DNA of 16,589 bases from an uncultured Elusimicrobiales bacterium (GCA_944325235.1 CALUZE010000014.1:1-16589), one strand, 5' to 3'; positions 1 to 7,855 are shown, numbered from the stretch's first letter. Notes: generated from the sequence alone by a model not told the origin. Translations and numbers: made by a program.

Positions 1-80
1 CTTTTCCAAAACGGCGGGAGGGGCTCCTTCGCTGTAATCACAGTTAAATCGTATCATACGGTTCCTGGTTGCGAAAAGGA

Positions 81-109
81 AATTTACTCTATTATACTTT
101 TTCTGTCAA
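81..109 (-). promoter_or_regulatory. Candidate promoter reading off the left edge
   Basis: On the minus strand a perfect TTGACA (104-109) is followed after 17 bases by TAAATT (81-86), a 4 of 6 match to the -10 consensus. It would start transcription near position 74 and read out of the window, so its gene is not visible. No gene is recognisable in bases 1-126. An odd-centred palindrome, CGTATCATACG at 50-60, lies just inside the predicted transcript and could be an operator. This rests on consensus matching only. Confidence 0.3.
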
Positions 110-126
110 AAGGCGCGTGCGTGCGC

Positions 127-438
127 TTACGAGCGGGCGGCACGTCTTCTGGCGGCGCGCAGCTGGGCGTGGCGCTGGCGGAAAACATCCAGCTTGGTGT
201 AGCGGATCATCAGGCACAGGTCAATCAGCACCATCACAAAGTTCAGCACATACAGCCAGAACACCAGGTCGTAGTTGTACAGAATTTTGTGAATCATTCC
301 GCAAATGTAGGCAAATTCTATCGTAATCATAAACAGGAAACTTTTCCCTGCGGCGGTTTTGGTGCGCAGCGAACGGCTGATATTAAACGGCCACGCCAAC
401 CCAAAGCCCAACATCATTAGCGCTTCAAAAATACTCAT
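127..438 (-). CDS. Small three-helix membrane protein, PQ-loop/SemiSWEET-like
   Basis: The product is 103 residues with three likely membrane segments (about 2-20, 34-52 and 57-79) and a short, strongly basic tail rich in Arg and Ala. The first helix ends in W16-P17-F18, followed by S-L-R-T-K-T-A-A-G-K-S. That resembles the PQ-loop layout of SemiSWEET half-transporters: a helix ending in Pro-Gln, then a loop with K-T-K-S-A-x-G. Here the Gln is replaced by Phe. Known family members are about 85-100 residues and work as dimers in sugar or small-solute transport. Substrate transport by this protein is inference, and it could be an unrelated membrane protein. The start is supported by AGGAGGAG at 446-453, seven bases before the ATG. 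It stands alone, divergent to the exported gene at 645. Confidence 0.6.
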   Translation of the reverse strand: MSIFEALMMLGFGLAWPFNISRSLRTKTAAGKSFLFMITIEFAYICGMIHKILYNYDLVFWLYVLNFVMVLIDLCLMIRYTKLDVFRQRHAQLRAARRRAARS

Positions 439-453
439 ACCCAGGCTCCTCCT

Positions 454-469
454 GCCGCAGGACTGCGGC
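454..469. repeat. Inverted repeat upstream of the small membrane protein gene
   Basis: GCCGCAG-GA-CTGCGGC is a perfect 7 + 7 base inverted repeat directly upstream of the Shine-Dalgarno of the minus-strand gene. It overlaps by one base a minus-strand TATAAG (469-474), a possible -10, so the predicted transcript start falls inside the palindrome. It could be a repressor operator or a 5' leader hairpin. A second inverted repeat, GGGCCT-AA-AGGCCC at 555-568, lies in the same divergent region. Neither has a T-run that would make it a terminator. Confidence 0.35.
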
Positions 470-644
470 TTATATCTATATTTTACCTTTTTTGGAGCAG
501 GCCGGCTGGCGGGGCGGACCCTTGCGGAACGGCTCGTTAGTCCTATACGCTTTTGGGCCTAAAGGCCCTGGCCGCGAGTGCACAAATGCGGTAATATAAC
601 AAATACCGGTTGTACCCAAGCAAACGGTGAACGGGAGCGCACTT

Positions 645-1844
645 ATGATACATACAGATGGATACAATTCCCCAAAACGCAGAGGGCCGCTGTTGTTGGC
701 GGTTGTTTTGCTGTTGGTCAGCCAACCGGTCTGGGCGGGCAACCCGCTGAAAGCGGTGTTTAAAGGAGCCGGGAAAGCGCCCGTTGCGCGTAAATTTTTT
801 TCCCCACAAATAGAAAGGATTTTGGCCAACCGGGTGCAAATAAGCCGCCAGAAATTTCCGGCTTTGTCTGTTGAACAGCGGCTGCAAGTGTATGATGCGG
901 ATTTGCCGGTGAAAGGCGTTTTGAAATGGGACGTTTCCCATGGGCCGCAAGCACCTTACGAAAAACTGCCTTTTTGGCGCAAACTTTCCAAACAGGGCAA
1001 ATACAATTATTTCTTGGCCGCCAACAACCGCGCTTCCAAACGGGCGGTTGCCATACGTGTGAATGCGGCGAAAAACATTCAAAAAAATGTAAAAGAACTG
1101 TGGAACAAACGCCAAACAATCCCGGAGGAATTGCCGGAACAAACCCTGCTGCGGGCGATTAAACCGCAAACCCGGTATATTTTGATTGGGGAAGAACACG
1201 ACACGCCCGGAGTGCAGGATTTCTTAATCCGGTTTTTAAAAACCTATCAGGCCAAATACAGCGGCCGCAAAATTGTGTTGCTGACGGAATTTTTGCCCGC
1301 CGGGAAAGACCAAACCTATATCTTGCAGGAAAAACGGACCAAGGACCCGGACTACGGCGGTTTTTTTGTGTGGGCACAGGCACACGGCATAAGTGTAAAA
1401 GGGGTGGAGCCGCGGTACGTGTTTTTCCAAAATGCGCTGGCGGAGTCGGACCCGGTTTTTAAAACGGAAGAAGCTACCCAAGATTTGTGGGTGTTGCCGG
1501 AGGGTTTTCGGTTGCGCAATACATTTTGGATAGAGCAAATCCAAAAGTGGCGCGAGAAATATCCCGACGCGGTATTTATCCTGTATGCCGGGTCGGACCA
1601 TGTGGCATATAATACGCCTTTTTCGGTGGCCAACAAGCTCCCGGCCGAAAGTACATTTATTGCACATGTGTTCGGGCCGCGTGCTCCCCACGAAAACCCG
1701 GGGTATGACTTTTTGGATGAAATCGGCGGGTTGCAATATCCCTTTTACCGGCAGCGGATTCTGTCGTGGGACAGCCCCGCTTTAAGACGGGTGGCCGGGT
1801 TTGATATGCGCCTGATTGTTACGAAGGGCAACTCCTCCAAGTAA
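645..1844 (+). CDS. Exported TIKI/TraB/ChaN-superfamily protein, first of a tandem pair
   Basis: The protein is 399 residues from the ATG at 645, chosen because GGGAG (633-637) lies seven bases upstream; a GTG at 627 is in frame but unsupported. Residues 12-31 form a signal peptide: K-R-R, a Leu/Val-rich core, and likely cleavage after V-W-A. The mature protein holds G182-E-E-H185, E215 in the strand L-L-T-E-F, and G316-S-D-H319. These are the two GxxH motifs and the conserved Glu that mark the superfamily uniting TIKI and TraB proteases, erythromycin esterase and the haem-binding ChaN family. The G-E-E-H-D-x-P start is most ChaN-like. About 170 residues precede the first motif, longer than in plain ChaN lipoproteins, and this extension is shared with the next gene. 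Substrate and reaction are unknown; a periplasmic or surface metal-dependent hydrolase or haem binder is inference. Confidence 0.72.
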   Translation: MIHTDGYNSPKRRGPLLLAVVLLLVSQPVWAGNPLKAVFKGAGKAPVARKFFSPQIERILANRVQISRQKFPALSVEQRLQVYDADLPVKGVLKWDVSHGPQAPYEKLPFWRKLSKQGKYNYFLAANNRASKRAVAIRVNAAKNIQKNVKELWNKRQTIPEELPEQTLLRAIKPQTRYILIGEEHDTPGVQDFLIRFLKTYQAKYSGRKIVLLTEFLPAGKDQTYILQEKRTKDPDYGGFFVWAQAHGISVKGVEPRYVFFQNALAESDPVFKTEEATQDLWVLPEGFRLRNTFWIEQIQKWREKYPDAVFILYAGSDHVAYNTPFSVANKLPAESTFIAHVFGPRAPHENPGYDFLDEIGGLQYPFYRQRILSWDSPALRRVAGFDMRLIVTKGNSSK

Positions 1845-1915
1845 AAACGGGCTTGCTCAATAAAGAACGAACGGTGAAAAAGTAGGCCAAGCGGGCTCTC
1901 CGATGGGGAAGATGG

Positions 1916-3139
1916 ATGAAACGACAACCGTACATTACACTTTTATTTTTTGTTTTGGCGTTGGTAAGCCTGTGCGTGTCGGGCGGGCAGCCGGCCGCGG
2001 CGCAGCGCTTTCCCAAAGCGGCGTTAAAATGGAAATATGTTTTTTCTCGCCAATTGACGACGCCCAAAGTGGAACGCATTTTGGCGGAGCGCGTTACACG
2101 CACGGCCAAACAACTGCCGCCTATCCCCAAACAACACTTGCGCTTTTGGGGGGTGGAAGAACTCCCCGCCGATAATCCCATTTATTGGAAGGCGCGGCGC
2201 CCCTTTGCGGGCCCCTATGATAAGCTGCCTTTTTGGAAGCGTCTTTCCTCTCAAGCCAAGCAGAACTATTTCTTGTCTGCCAATAACCGGGCTTTGCAAA
2301 TATTAATCCGGGACCGTACACGCGCGTTGGACCAGGTCCGCCGTCTGGCCCCCGCGTTATGGAAAAACCGCGTTCGCTTTCCTCAGCGCACGCTGGATAT
2401 GGCCGCCCTGAGCCAAATTATGCTTCAACGCGTACCCAAAGAAACAGATTATTTGTTGCTGGGAGAAGAACACAACCGTCCGGCCATTCAAGCGTTGGTG
2501 TTGCAATTTTTGCGGCAGTACAAAGCCCAAAATCCCGAACGGAAAATTTTTCTGTTGACGGAATTTTTGCCTAAGGGCGGGGTAAAAAGATTCACCCTGC
2601 AGCAACAGCAGCGGCGCTTCCCGCGCTACGCGCAGTTATTGAAGTCTGCACAAAAAATGGGACTGTATGTACGCGGATTGGAGCTGCCGTTTGTCGTTTA
2701 TTCAAAAAGCAGTACGGTGGTGGATTCCCGCCTGCTGGATTGCGGGGAAGATGTGTCGGTGGTGGATACGTTTTCCATGCCGGAAGGAGTGCGCTTGCGC
2801 AACCGTGCGTGGCTGGAAGAAATCACAGCTTTGCGTAAACAGCATCCGAAGGCATTGTTCATTATCTATGCGGGGGATATGCATTTAAATTATGAATCTT
2901 CGCAGGCTCTGGGCGTCCAGTTGCCCCAAGAAAAAACATTCGTCATCAGTGTGTTGTTCCGCGAAAAAGAGGAACGGCCTCTCTTGCATACACTGGACCT
3001 GCTGCCCCAATCCCGCTATCCGTTTTGGAAGCAAAAAGTGCTGACGTGGGACGACCCTGCCCTGCGCCGCGCCGCCGGGTTTGATATGCGCATTATCCTC
3101 AGTGCGGAAGACGCGGCTCGGCCGGCAAAAGCCAAATAA
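1916..3139 (+). CDS. Exported TIKI/TraB/ChaN-superfamily protein, second of a tandem pair
   Basis: This 407-residue paralog of the preceding gene starts at an ATG behind GGGGAAG (1905-1911). It has a signal peptide (hydrophobic core about 7-22, likely cleavage after A-A-A near residue 29). It keeps G183-E-E-H186, E216 in L-L-T-E-F-L-P, and G320-D-M-H323, at almost the same spacing as its neighbour. Other blocks shared by the pair are P-Y-[DE]-K-L-P-F-W, N-Y-F-L-[AS]-A-N-N-R-A and the C-terminal D-P/S-P-A-L-R-R-x-A-G-F-D-M-R. The two genes are 71 bases apart with no terminator between them, so they are probably co-transcribed after a tandem duplication. The middle third has diverged most, which may reflect different targets. 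The family call rests on the motifs; the biochemical role is not known. Confidence 0.72.
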   Translation: MKRQPYITLLFFVLALVSLCVSGGQPAAAQRFPKAALKWKYVFSRQLTTPKVERILAERVTRTAKQLPPIPKQHLRFWGVEELPADNPIYWKARRPFAGPYDKLPFWKRLSSQAKQNYFLSANNRALQILIRDRTRALDQVRRLAPALWKNRVRFPQRTLDMAALSQIMLQRVPKETDYLLLGEEHNRPAIQALVLQFLRQYKAQNPERKIFLLTEFLPKGGVKRFTLQQQQRRFPRYAQLLKSAQKMGLYVRGLELPFVVYSKSSTVVDSRLLDCGEDVSVVDTFSMPEGVRLRNRAWLEEITALRKQHPKALFIIYAGDMHLNYESSQALGVQLPQEKTFVISVLFREKEERPLLHTLDLLPQSRYPFWKQKVLTWDDPALRRAAGFDMRIILSAEDAARPAKAK

Positions 3140-3199
3140 CCGGACCCGGAACAAAAGACAGGTTCGGTACGCCGTATGGCACGAATTTCCTTACAAATA

Positions 3200-3227
3200 A
3201 AAATCCCCGCCTGGCGGCGAGGATTTT
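3200..3227. terminator. Two-way hairpin terminator between the paralog pair and tRNA-Val
   Basis: AAAATCCCCGCC and GGCGAGGATTTT pair as a 12-base stem with one mismatch around a TGGC loop. Read on the minus strand it is followed by ATTTTTATTTG, a good U-tract right after tRNA-Val. Read on the plus strand it has only a short T-run, and would weakly end the tandem exported genes. Confidence 0.75.
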
Positions 3228-3230
3228 AAA

Positions 3231-3305
3231 TGGTGCCCAGTACAGGGATTGAACCTGTGACCTTTCCCATGTCAAGGGAACGCGCTACCGCTGCGCCAAC
3301 TGGGC
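3231..3305 (-). tRNA. tRNA-Val (anticodon GAC)
   Basis: The minus strand folds as a complete tRNA. The seven-base acceptor stem GCCCAGT/ACTGGGC (3299-3305 with 3235-3241) is followed by discriminator A and an encoded CCA (3231-3233). The anticodon loop TTGACAT gives GAC, which reads the valine codons GUC and GUU. The T arm is ACAGG-TTCAATC-CCTGT. The gene has its own promoter 25 bases upstream and ends directly at a hairpin terminator, so it is a single-gene unit. Confidence 0.95.
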
Positions 3306-3329
3306 TTAAATCGGTTTAAGTACCTATTT

Positions 3330-3357
3330 ATTATAGCAAATTGCCGTTTATTTACAA
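3330..3357 (-). promoter_or_regulatory. Promoter of tRNA-Val
   Basis: The minus strand shows TTGTAA (3352-3357), a 16-base spacer and a perfect TATAAT (3330-3335). It predicts a start near 3323, giving an 18-base leader before the tRNA. The -35 shares bases with the U-tract of the terminator that ends the upstream ankyrin gene. Confidence 0.65.
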
Positions 3358-3387
3358 AAGCCCCGCCGCGGAAATCCGGGCGGGGCT
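3354..3387 (-). terminator. Terminator of the ankyrin-repeat gene
   Basis: AGCCCCGCC and GGCGGGGCT (3359-3367 and 3379-3387) form a 9-base GC-rich stem with an 11-base loop, 11 bases past the ankyrin stop on the minus strand. It is followed on that strand by TTTTG. It insulates tRNA-Val from the gene upstream. Confidence 0.75.
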
Positions 3388-3398
3388 GTCTTCGGTTA

Positions 3399-4250
3399 TT
3401 AATAAAGCTCTATGATCAAGGAGCAGCGTTGGGCCCCGTATTTCTGCAGCAGGCGGACAATATCCGGGTGGTCGTTTCGTTCGGCAGCCAGCAAAGCGGT
3501 TTGTCCCTTTTCGTTTACGTGGGTTGGATCCGCCCCGGCTTTAAGTAACAGCTTAACAATTTTTGTATTTCCAGCTCCACTAGCACCCATTAAGGCGGTA
3601 AACCCGCAGCTTGCTTCTGCGTTGGGGTCAGCCCCGGCTTTAAGCAACAGTTTAACGATATCCGTGTAACCGCTTAAGCTGGCGGTAATTAAGGGAGTAT
3701 ATCCGCGAGGGTCTTCCACTTGTGTTTCAGCGCCGGCTTGCAGCAATCGTTTTACAACTTTTGTATGTCCGTTAATACTGGCCCCCATTAAGGGAGTCAT
3801 ATTGATTGCCGGATCATCTTCATATGTGACTCCGATTGAGGGGTCGGCCCCGGCTTTAAGCAAAAGGTTTATAACTTTCAGATGTCCATTCAAAGCGGCC
3901 AATAACAAAGGCGTTACCCTTTCAGAGGTCATTTGATTGGGATCCGCCCCGGCTTGAAGCAATAATTTAACGGCTTTTGTATGTCCTTGAAGACTGGCAT
4001 CCATTAATGCAGTTCCGCCTTCGGCATCTGCTTCATTGGGGTCAGCCCCTTGTGCCAGCAAAGCGCGTATGGTTTTGATATTATTGTCTCTGCTGGCAAG
4101 CATGAGAGGGGTTGTTCCTGCGGGTTCAGCATCAGGTGCGTTTTGTACTGCGGCGGCTTGTGTCGGGGTGGCAGGAGCGGGGGCGGGCAGGTTGTTTGGC
4201 CCCGCCGCCAGCAAAAAGGGGACAAACACCAAAAGCAGCGATTTCTTCAT
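3399..4250 (-). CDS. Exported ankyrin-repeat protein
   Basis: The product is 283 residues. Residues 1-16 look like a signal peptide (M-K-K, a hydrophobic core, L-A-A), followed by a Pro/Ala-rich linker to about residue 44. Seven ankyrin repeats then run from about 45 to 274. Each shows the family pattern G-x-T-P/A-L, then A-S/A-x-x-G-H-x-x-[IV]-[VIK]-x-L-L-L-x-A-G-A-D-P. Repeat 3 is lengthened by a seven-residue Asp-rich loop. Ankyrin stacks bind other proteins and have no catalytic residues, so the partner is unknown; export implies a periplasmic or extracellular one. The start is supported by AAGGAG five bases upstream. The DNA itself repeats, with an identical 14-base stretch at 3532, 3631 and 3847, as expected from internal duplication. 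It has its own promoter and terminator, so it is not part of the dnaE transcript by design. Confidence 0.85.
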   Translation of the reverse strand: MKKSLLLVFVPFLLAAGPNNLPAPAPATPTQAAAVQNAPDAEPAGTTPLMLASRDNNIKTIRALLAQGADPNEADAEGGTALMDASLQGHTKAVKLLLQAGADPNQMTSERVTPLLLAALNGHLKVINLLLKAGADPSIGVTYEDDPAINMTPLMGASINGHTKVVKRLLQAGAETQVEDPRGYTPLITASLSGYTDIVKLLLKAGADPNAEASCGFTALMGASGAGNTKIVKLLLKAGADPTHVNEKGQTALLAAERNDHPDIVRLLQKYGAQRCSLIIELY

Positions 4251-4292
4251 AAATTCTCCTTGGGTTTTTGGTTGTAAAGCAATTCCACAGAT

Positions 4293-4320
4293 AGTATATC
4301 ACTAAAAATCAAAAAAACAA
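4293..4320 (-). promoter_or_regulatory. Promoter of the ankyrin-repeat gene
   Basis: On the minus strand the extended -10 TGATATACT (4293-4301) is preceded by TTGTTT (4315-4320) at a 16-base spacing, with T-rich sequence between them. The predicted start is near 4286, giving a leader of about 36 bases with a Shine-Dalgarno. The same TGATATACT nonamer precedes alaS. Confidence 0.6.
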
Positions 4321-4336
4321 GGCAGAAGTTTAACAA

Positions 4337-7300
4337 CTATTTAAAGCTCCAGGAGCTGCCCAGCGTGTCTTCAATAAACTCCAACAAGCTTTTGTGCAGC
4401 AAAATGCGTTTGTTGGTGCGGATGCGGTGGATTTTGCCCGGATTTTCTTTGGACGGCACTTCCAAGACGACCACGGTGGTGCCGCGGGTCATATCCAGGT
4501 AGCTTTTGAGTTTTTGCAAATTGAGTTTGGAGCAATTGGCCGGAATGCGGATGGTGAATTCCTTGGCGACATTGGAAATCAAATCCGTTACGTTGTGGGC
4601 GTCTTTTAAATTCAGTTCAATGCGGGCGCTTTCGTCGTCCACGCGGATGTCCCCCACAAAGTTCAAAATGGCGTTGGGCGCCAGCTTATGGGACAAGTTT
4701 TTATAAGAGCCTGCAAACGCGTTGACCATAATGGAGCCGGTGCAGTCTTCTATCACCATTTGGGCCCATTCTTCTTTCTTTTTGTTTTGGCGTTTTTTAA
4801 ACAGGGTGATAATGCCCAGCACATTCAGCCGTCCGCTGGCGCGCCCTTCCAAAATATCAATAATGGGCGTGCAGTGCAGCTTGGCCAAGTACGGCTGGTA
4901 TTTGGCCATCGGGTGCCCGCTGAAGAACAAGCCCAGCACTTCTTTTTCGTAGTTCAGCAGTTCGCTTTGCGTCAGCGGCCGGGCCGTTACCGGGGCGCTT
5001 TTTTTGACGCTGAGCACGGCGGAAAAATCATCGCCGAACAGGTTGCCGGTATTTTTTTCTTTTTCTTTGGCTACCAGGTGGGCCATATCCACGGCGTTAT
5101 CAATGTTGGCCAAAATGTTGGCGCGGGTGATTTTGGGGTCCTGGCCCGGGGCGGTGCTGTCCAGCGCGCCGGCCTTGGTTAAACTTTCAATGGTTTTTTT
5201 GTTGGCCTGGAACAAATCAATGCGGCTGCAAAAATCTTCCAGCGATTTATACGGCCCGTCTTTTTCGCGCTCGTGCACGATGGACAAACAGCCTTCTTCA
5301 CCAGCGTTTTTGATGGCTTCCAGCGCGTAGCGGATGAATTCCTTGTCGCCGATTTTTTCCACGGAAAATTCCGGCTGGGATTTGTTGATATCCGGCGGCA
5401 GGGTTTCAAAACCCATATTGCGGGCTTCTTCCAAATAGGTGACGATTTTGTTTTCTTTATCGTCCGCGCCGATGGCGTTGTGGCCGATTTCGTTGGTCAG
5501 CGCGGCGCACATAAATTCAATGGGGTAATTGGCTTTTAAATAGGCCGTTTGGTACGACACCAACCCATACGCAAACGAGTGCGATTTGTTGAACCCGTAC
5601 CCGGCGAAGGCTTTCATCTGTTCGTAAATGTGGGCGGCGGTTTTTTCGGAGATGTGGTTTTTCAAACATCCGTCCACGAATTTTTTACCGAACTTTTCCA
5701 TTACGTCCAGTTTCTTTTTACCCATGGCTTTGCGCAGGGTGTCGGCTTCCCCGGGGGTGAATCCGCCCAGACGTTTGGAAATTTCCATAATCTGTTCCTG
5801 GTACACCATACAACCGTAGGTGTCCTTCAATACGTCTTCCAACAACGGGGTCTCGTAGACGATTTTTTCCTGCCCGTTTTTGCGGCGTACGAACATATCC
5901 ATCATGCCCGATTCCATCGGGCCGGGGCGATACAGCGCCACCAAGGCGGACACGTCGCTGAATTTGGTGGGCTGCAGCTTTTTAATCAGGTCGCGCATGC
6001 CGCCGCTTTCCAGCTGGAAGATGCCCAGCGTTTTGCAGGCGCAGAGCAAATCGTATGTTTTTTTGTCGTCCAACGGGATTTTGTTGATGTCAAAATTGGG
6101 GTCGTGGCGGGCGCGAATCATTTTTTCGGCGTTATCAATAACCGTTAACGTGCGCAGGCCCAAAAAGTCCATTTTCAGCAGGCCCAGGTTGGAGCAGGGC
6201 TCGCCTTCAAACTGGGTGGTAATGGCGTCGCGCGCGCCGCGGGCCAGCGGCACGTATTCCGATACGGCCTCTTTGGTAATCAGCACGCCGGCCGCGTGAA
6301 TGCCGGTGTGGCGTTTTAACCCTTCCAGCTTGCGTGCCATTTCAAACAGGCGTTTGCTTTGGGGGTTCTTTTCCACCTCGTTTTTCAGCTCGTTGATTTC
6401 CAACGCTTTTTCCAACGTCATTTTGGGGTCGTTGGGAATCATTTTGGCAATGCGGTTGGCTTCGGCCACCGGGATATCCATCGCGCGGGCCACGTCCTTT
6501 AACACCAGTTTGGCCTTCATCGTGCCGAACGTGATGATTTGCGATACTTTATCGTGCCCGTATTTATGGCGCACGTAGTCAATCACGCGTTCGCGTCCGG
6601 CGTCGGACATATCAATATCCAAATCCGGCATACTCACGCGGTCCGGGTTCAAAAAGCGTTCAAACAGCAGTTTGTTTTGAATGGGGTCCACGCGCGTAAT
6701 ATCCAAGCTGTACGCCACCAGCGAGCCGGCGCCCGAACCGCGGCCGGGCCCTATCGGAATGCCGTTGGCGCGGGCCCAGTTGATGAAGTCCTGCACGATG
6801 AGGAAGTAGCAGTCAAACCCCATGGTGATGATGACGTTAAATTCGTATTCCAGCTGCTTCCAGTAGTTGTCCGGCACGTGGCCGTTCATTTTTTTGGTCA
6901 GGCCCTTGCGGCACAAATCTTTAAAGTATTCGGCCGAGTTGGGGAACTCGGGCGGAATATCAAATTTAGGCAAAATAAACCCGTGCTTGGGAAATTCCAA
7001 ATTGCACTTTTCGGCAATTTCCAGCGTGTTGGTGCAGGCTTCGGGCGTGTGGGAAAAAAGGGCGCACATTTCTTCGGGCGATTTGAAATACAACTCGTGG
7101 GACATCTTCATCCGTTTCGGGTCGTTAAGCGTTTTACCCGTAGCAATGCACACGTGCACGTCGTGCGCTTCCCAATCTTCCTTCTTTTCGTAGTGGCAGT
7201 CGTTGGTGGCCACCACGGGGATGCCGGTGCGCTTGGCCACGTCCTTTAAAAGGGGCAGCGCTTCTATTTCTTCGCGGATGCCGTGGTCCATCAGCTCAAT

Positions 7301-7828
7301 GTAGTAATTGCCTTTGCCGAAGATGTCTTCGTATTCTTTGGCCAGATGGCAGGCTTTTTCAAAACCGCCTTCTTCGCGCACGTATTGGGACAAAAAGCCT
7401 TTCAAACAGCCCGACAGACACAACAGCCCGCCGCTGTGCTGGGCCAGGATTTCTTTGTCTATGCGGGGGTGATAGTAATAGCCGTCCACCCACGCCATAG
7501 AGTTCAGCTTCATCAGGTTTAAATAGCCTTCGTGGTTGCGGACCAAAATGGTCAGGTGGCCGGTGCGGGATTTGTCTTTTTCGTTGTATTTGCCTTCGGT
7601 AATGTAGAACTCGCAGCCGATGATGGGCTTAATGCCGGCGGCGCGGGCCGAATCGTAAAAGTCCAGCGCACCGTACATATTGCCGTGGTCGGTAATGGCC
7701 ATGGCCGGAATGCCCTGGGCCGCCAAACCTTGCAAAAAAGGGGAAGGCTTGTGGTTGTTGGATATGCGCAGCATACCGTCCAAAAGGGAATATTCCGTAT
7801 GGTTGTGCAGTTGTACAAATTGAGGCAT
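4337..7828 (-). CDS. dnaE: DNA polymerase III subunit alpha
   Basis: This is the replicative polymerase subunit that extends DNA at the fork. It is 1163 residues, against 1160 in E. coli. An N-terminal PHP domain (about 4-275) keeps a full set of candidate metal ligands: H8, H10, D17, H48, E73, H91, C141, D210 and H212. The polymerase core has the G-R-G-S-G-A-G-S nucleotide-binding block. Its catalytic aspartates are D402 and D404 in P-D-L-D-I-D, and D554 in M-D-F-L-G-L-R. A likely internal clamp-binding motif, T-G-N-L-F, lies at 927-931, as in other DnaE proteins. The C-terminal part carries an OB-fold region (about 985-1060). A modest AAGGA lies upstream of the ATG. The PHP site looks more complete than in E. 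coli, so intrinsic 3'-5' proofreading is possible (inference). It belongs to the DnaE rather than the PolC class because it lacks an inserted DnaQ-like exonuclease. Confidence 0.97.
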   Translation of the reverse strand: MPQFVQLHNHTEYSLLDGMLRISNNHKPSPFLQGLAAQGIPAMAITDHGNMYGALDFYDSARAAGIKPIIGCEFYITEGKYNEKDKSRTGHLTILVRNHEGYLNLMKLNSMAWVDGYYYHPRIDKEILAQHSGGLLCLSGCLKGFLSQYVREEGGFEKACHLAKEYEDIFGKGNYYIELMDHGIREEIEALPLLKDVAKRTGIPVVATNDCHYEKKEDWEAHDVHVCIATGKTLNDPKRMKMSHELYFKSPEEMCALFSHTPEACTNTLEIAEKCNLEFPKHGFILPKFDIPPEFPNSAEYFKDLCRKGLTKKMNGHVPDNYWKQLEYEFNVIITMGFDCYFLIVQDFINWARANGIPIGPGRGSGAGSLVAYSLDITRVDPIQNKLLFERFLNPDRVSMPDLDIDMSDAGRERVIDYVRHKYGHDKVSQIITFGTMKAKLVLKDVARAMDIPVAEANRIAKMIPNDPKMTLEKALEINELKNEVEKNPQSKRLFEMARKLEGLKRHTGIHAAGVLITKEAVSEYVPLARGARDAITTQFEGEPCSNLGLLKMDFLGLRTLTVIDNAEKMIRARHDPNFDINKIPLDDKKTYDLLCACKTLGIFQLESGGMRDLIKKLQPTKFSDVSALVALYRPGPMESGMMDMFVRRKNGQEKIVYETPLLEDVLKDTYGCMVYQEQIMEISKRLGGFTPGEADTLRKAMGKKKLDVMEKFGKKFVDGCLKNHISEKTAAHIYEQMKAFAGYGFNKSHSFAYGLVSYQTAYLKANYPIEFMCAALTNEIGHNAIGADDKENKIVTYLEEARNMGFETLPPDINKSQPEFSVEKIGDKEFIRYALEAIKNAGEEGCLSIVHEREKDGPYKSLEDFCSRIDLFQANKKTIESLTKAGALDSTAPGQDPKITRANILANIDNAVDMAHLVAKEKEKNTGNLFGDDFSAVLSVKKSAPVTARPLTQSELLNYEKEVLGLFFSGHPMAKYQPYLAKLHCTPIIDILEGRASGRLNVLGIITLFKKRQNKKKEEWAQMVIEDCTGSIMVNAFAGSYKNLSHKLAPNAILNFVGDIRVDDESARIELNLKDAHNVTDLISNVAKEFTIRIPANCSKLNLQKLKSYLDMTRGTTVVVLEVPSKENPGKIHRIRTNKRILLHKSLLEFIEDTLGSSWSFK

Positions 7829-7855
7829 AAAACGAAATCCTTACAAGGTTGCCGG

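Noticed and set aside
627..644. GTG at 627 as start of the first exported paralog
   Set aside because: It has no Shine-Dalgarno, while ATG at 645 has GGGAG at a good distance and gives a cleaner signal peptide.
3532..3860. Regular repeats that could suggest a CRISPR or tandem-repeat array
   Set aside because: The repeats lie in frame within the ankyrin gene and encode the repeated L-L-L-K-A-G-A-D segments.
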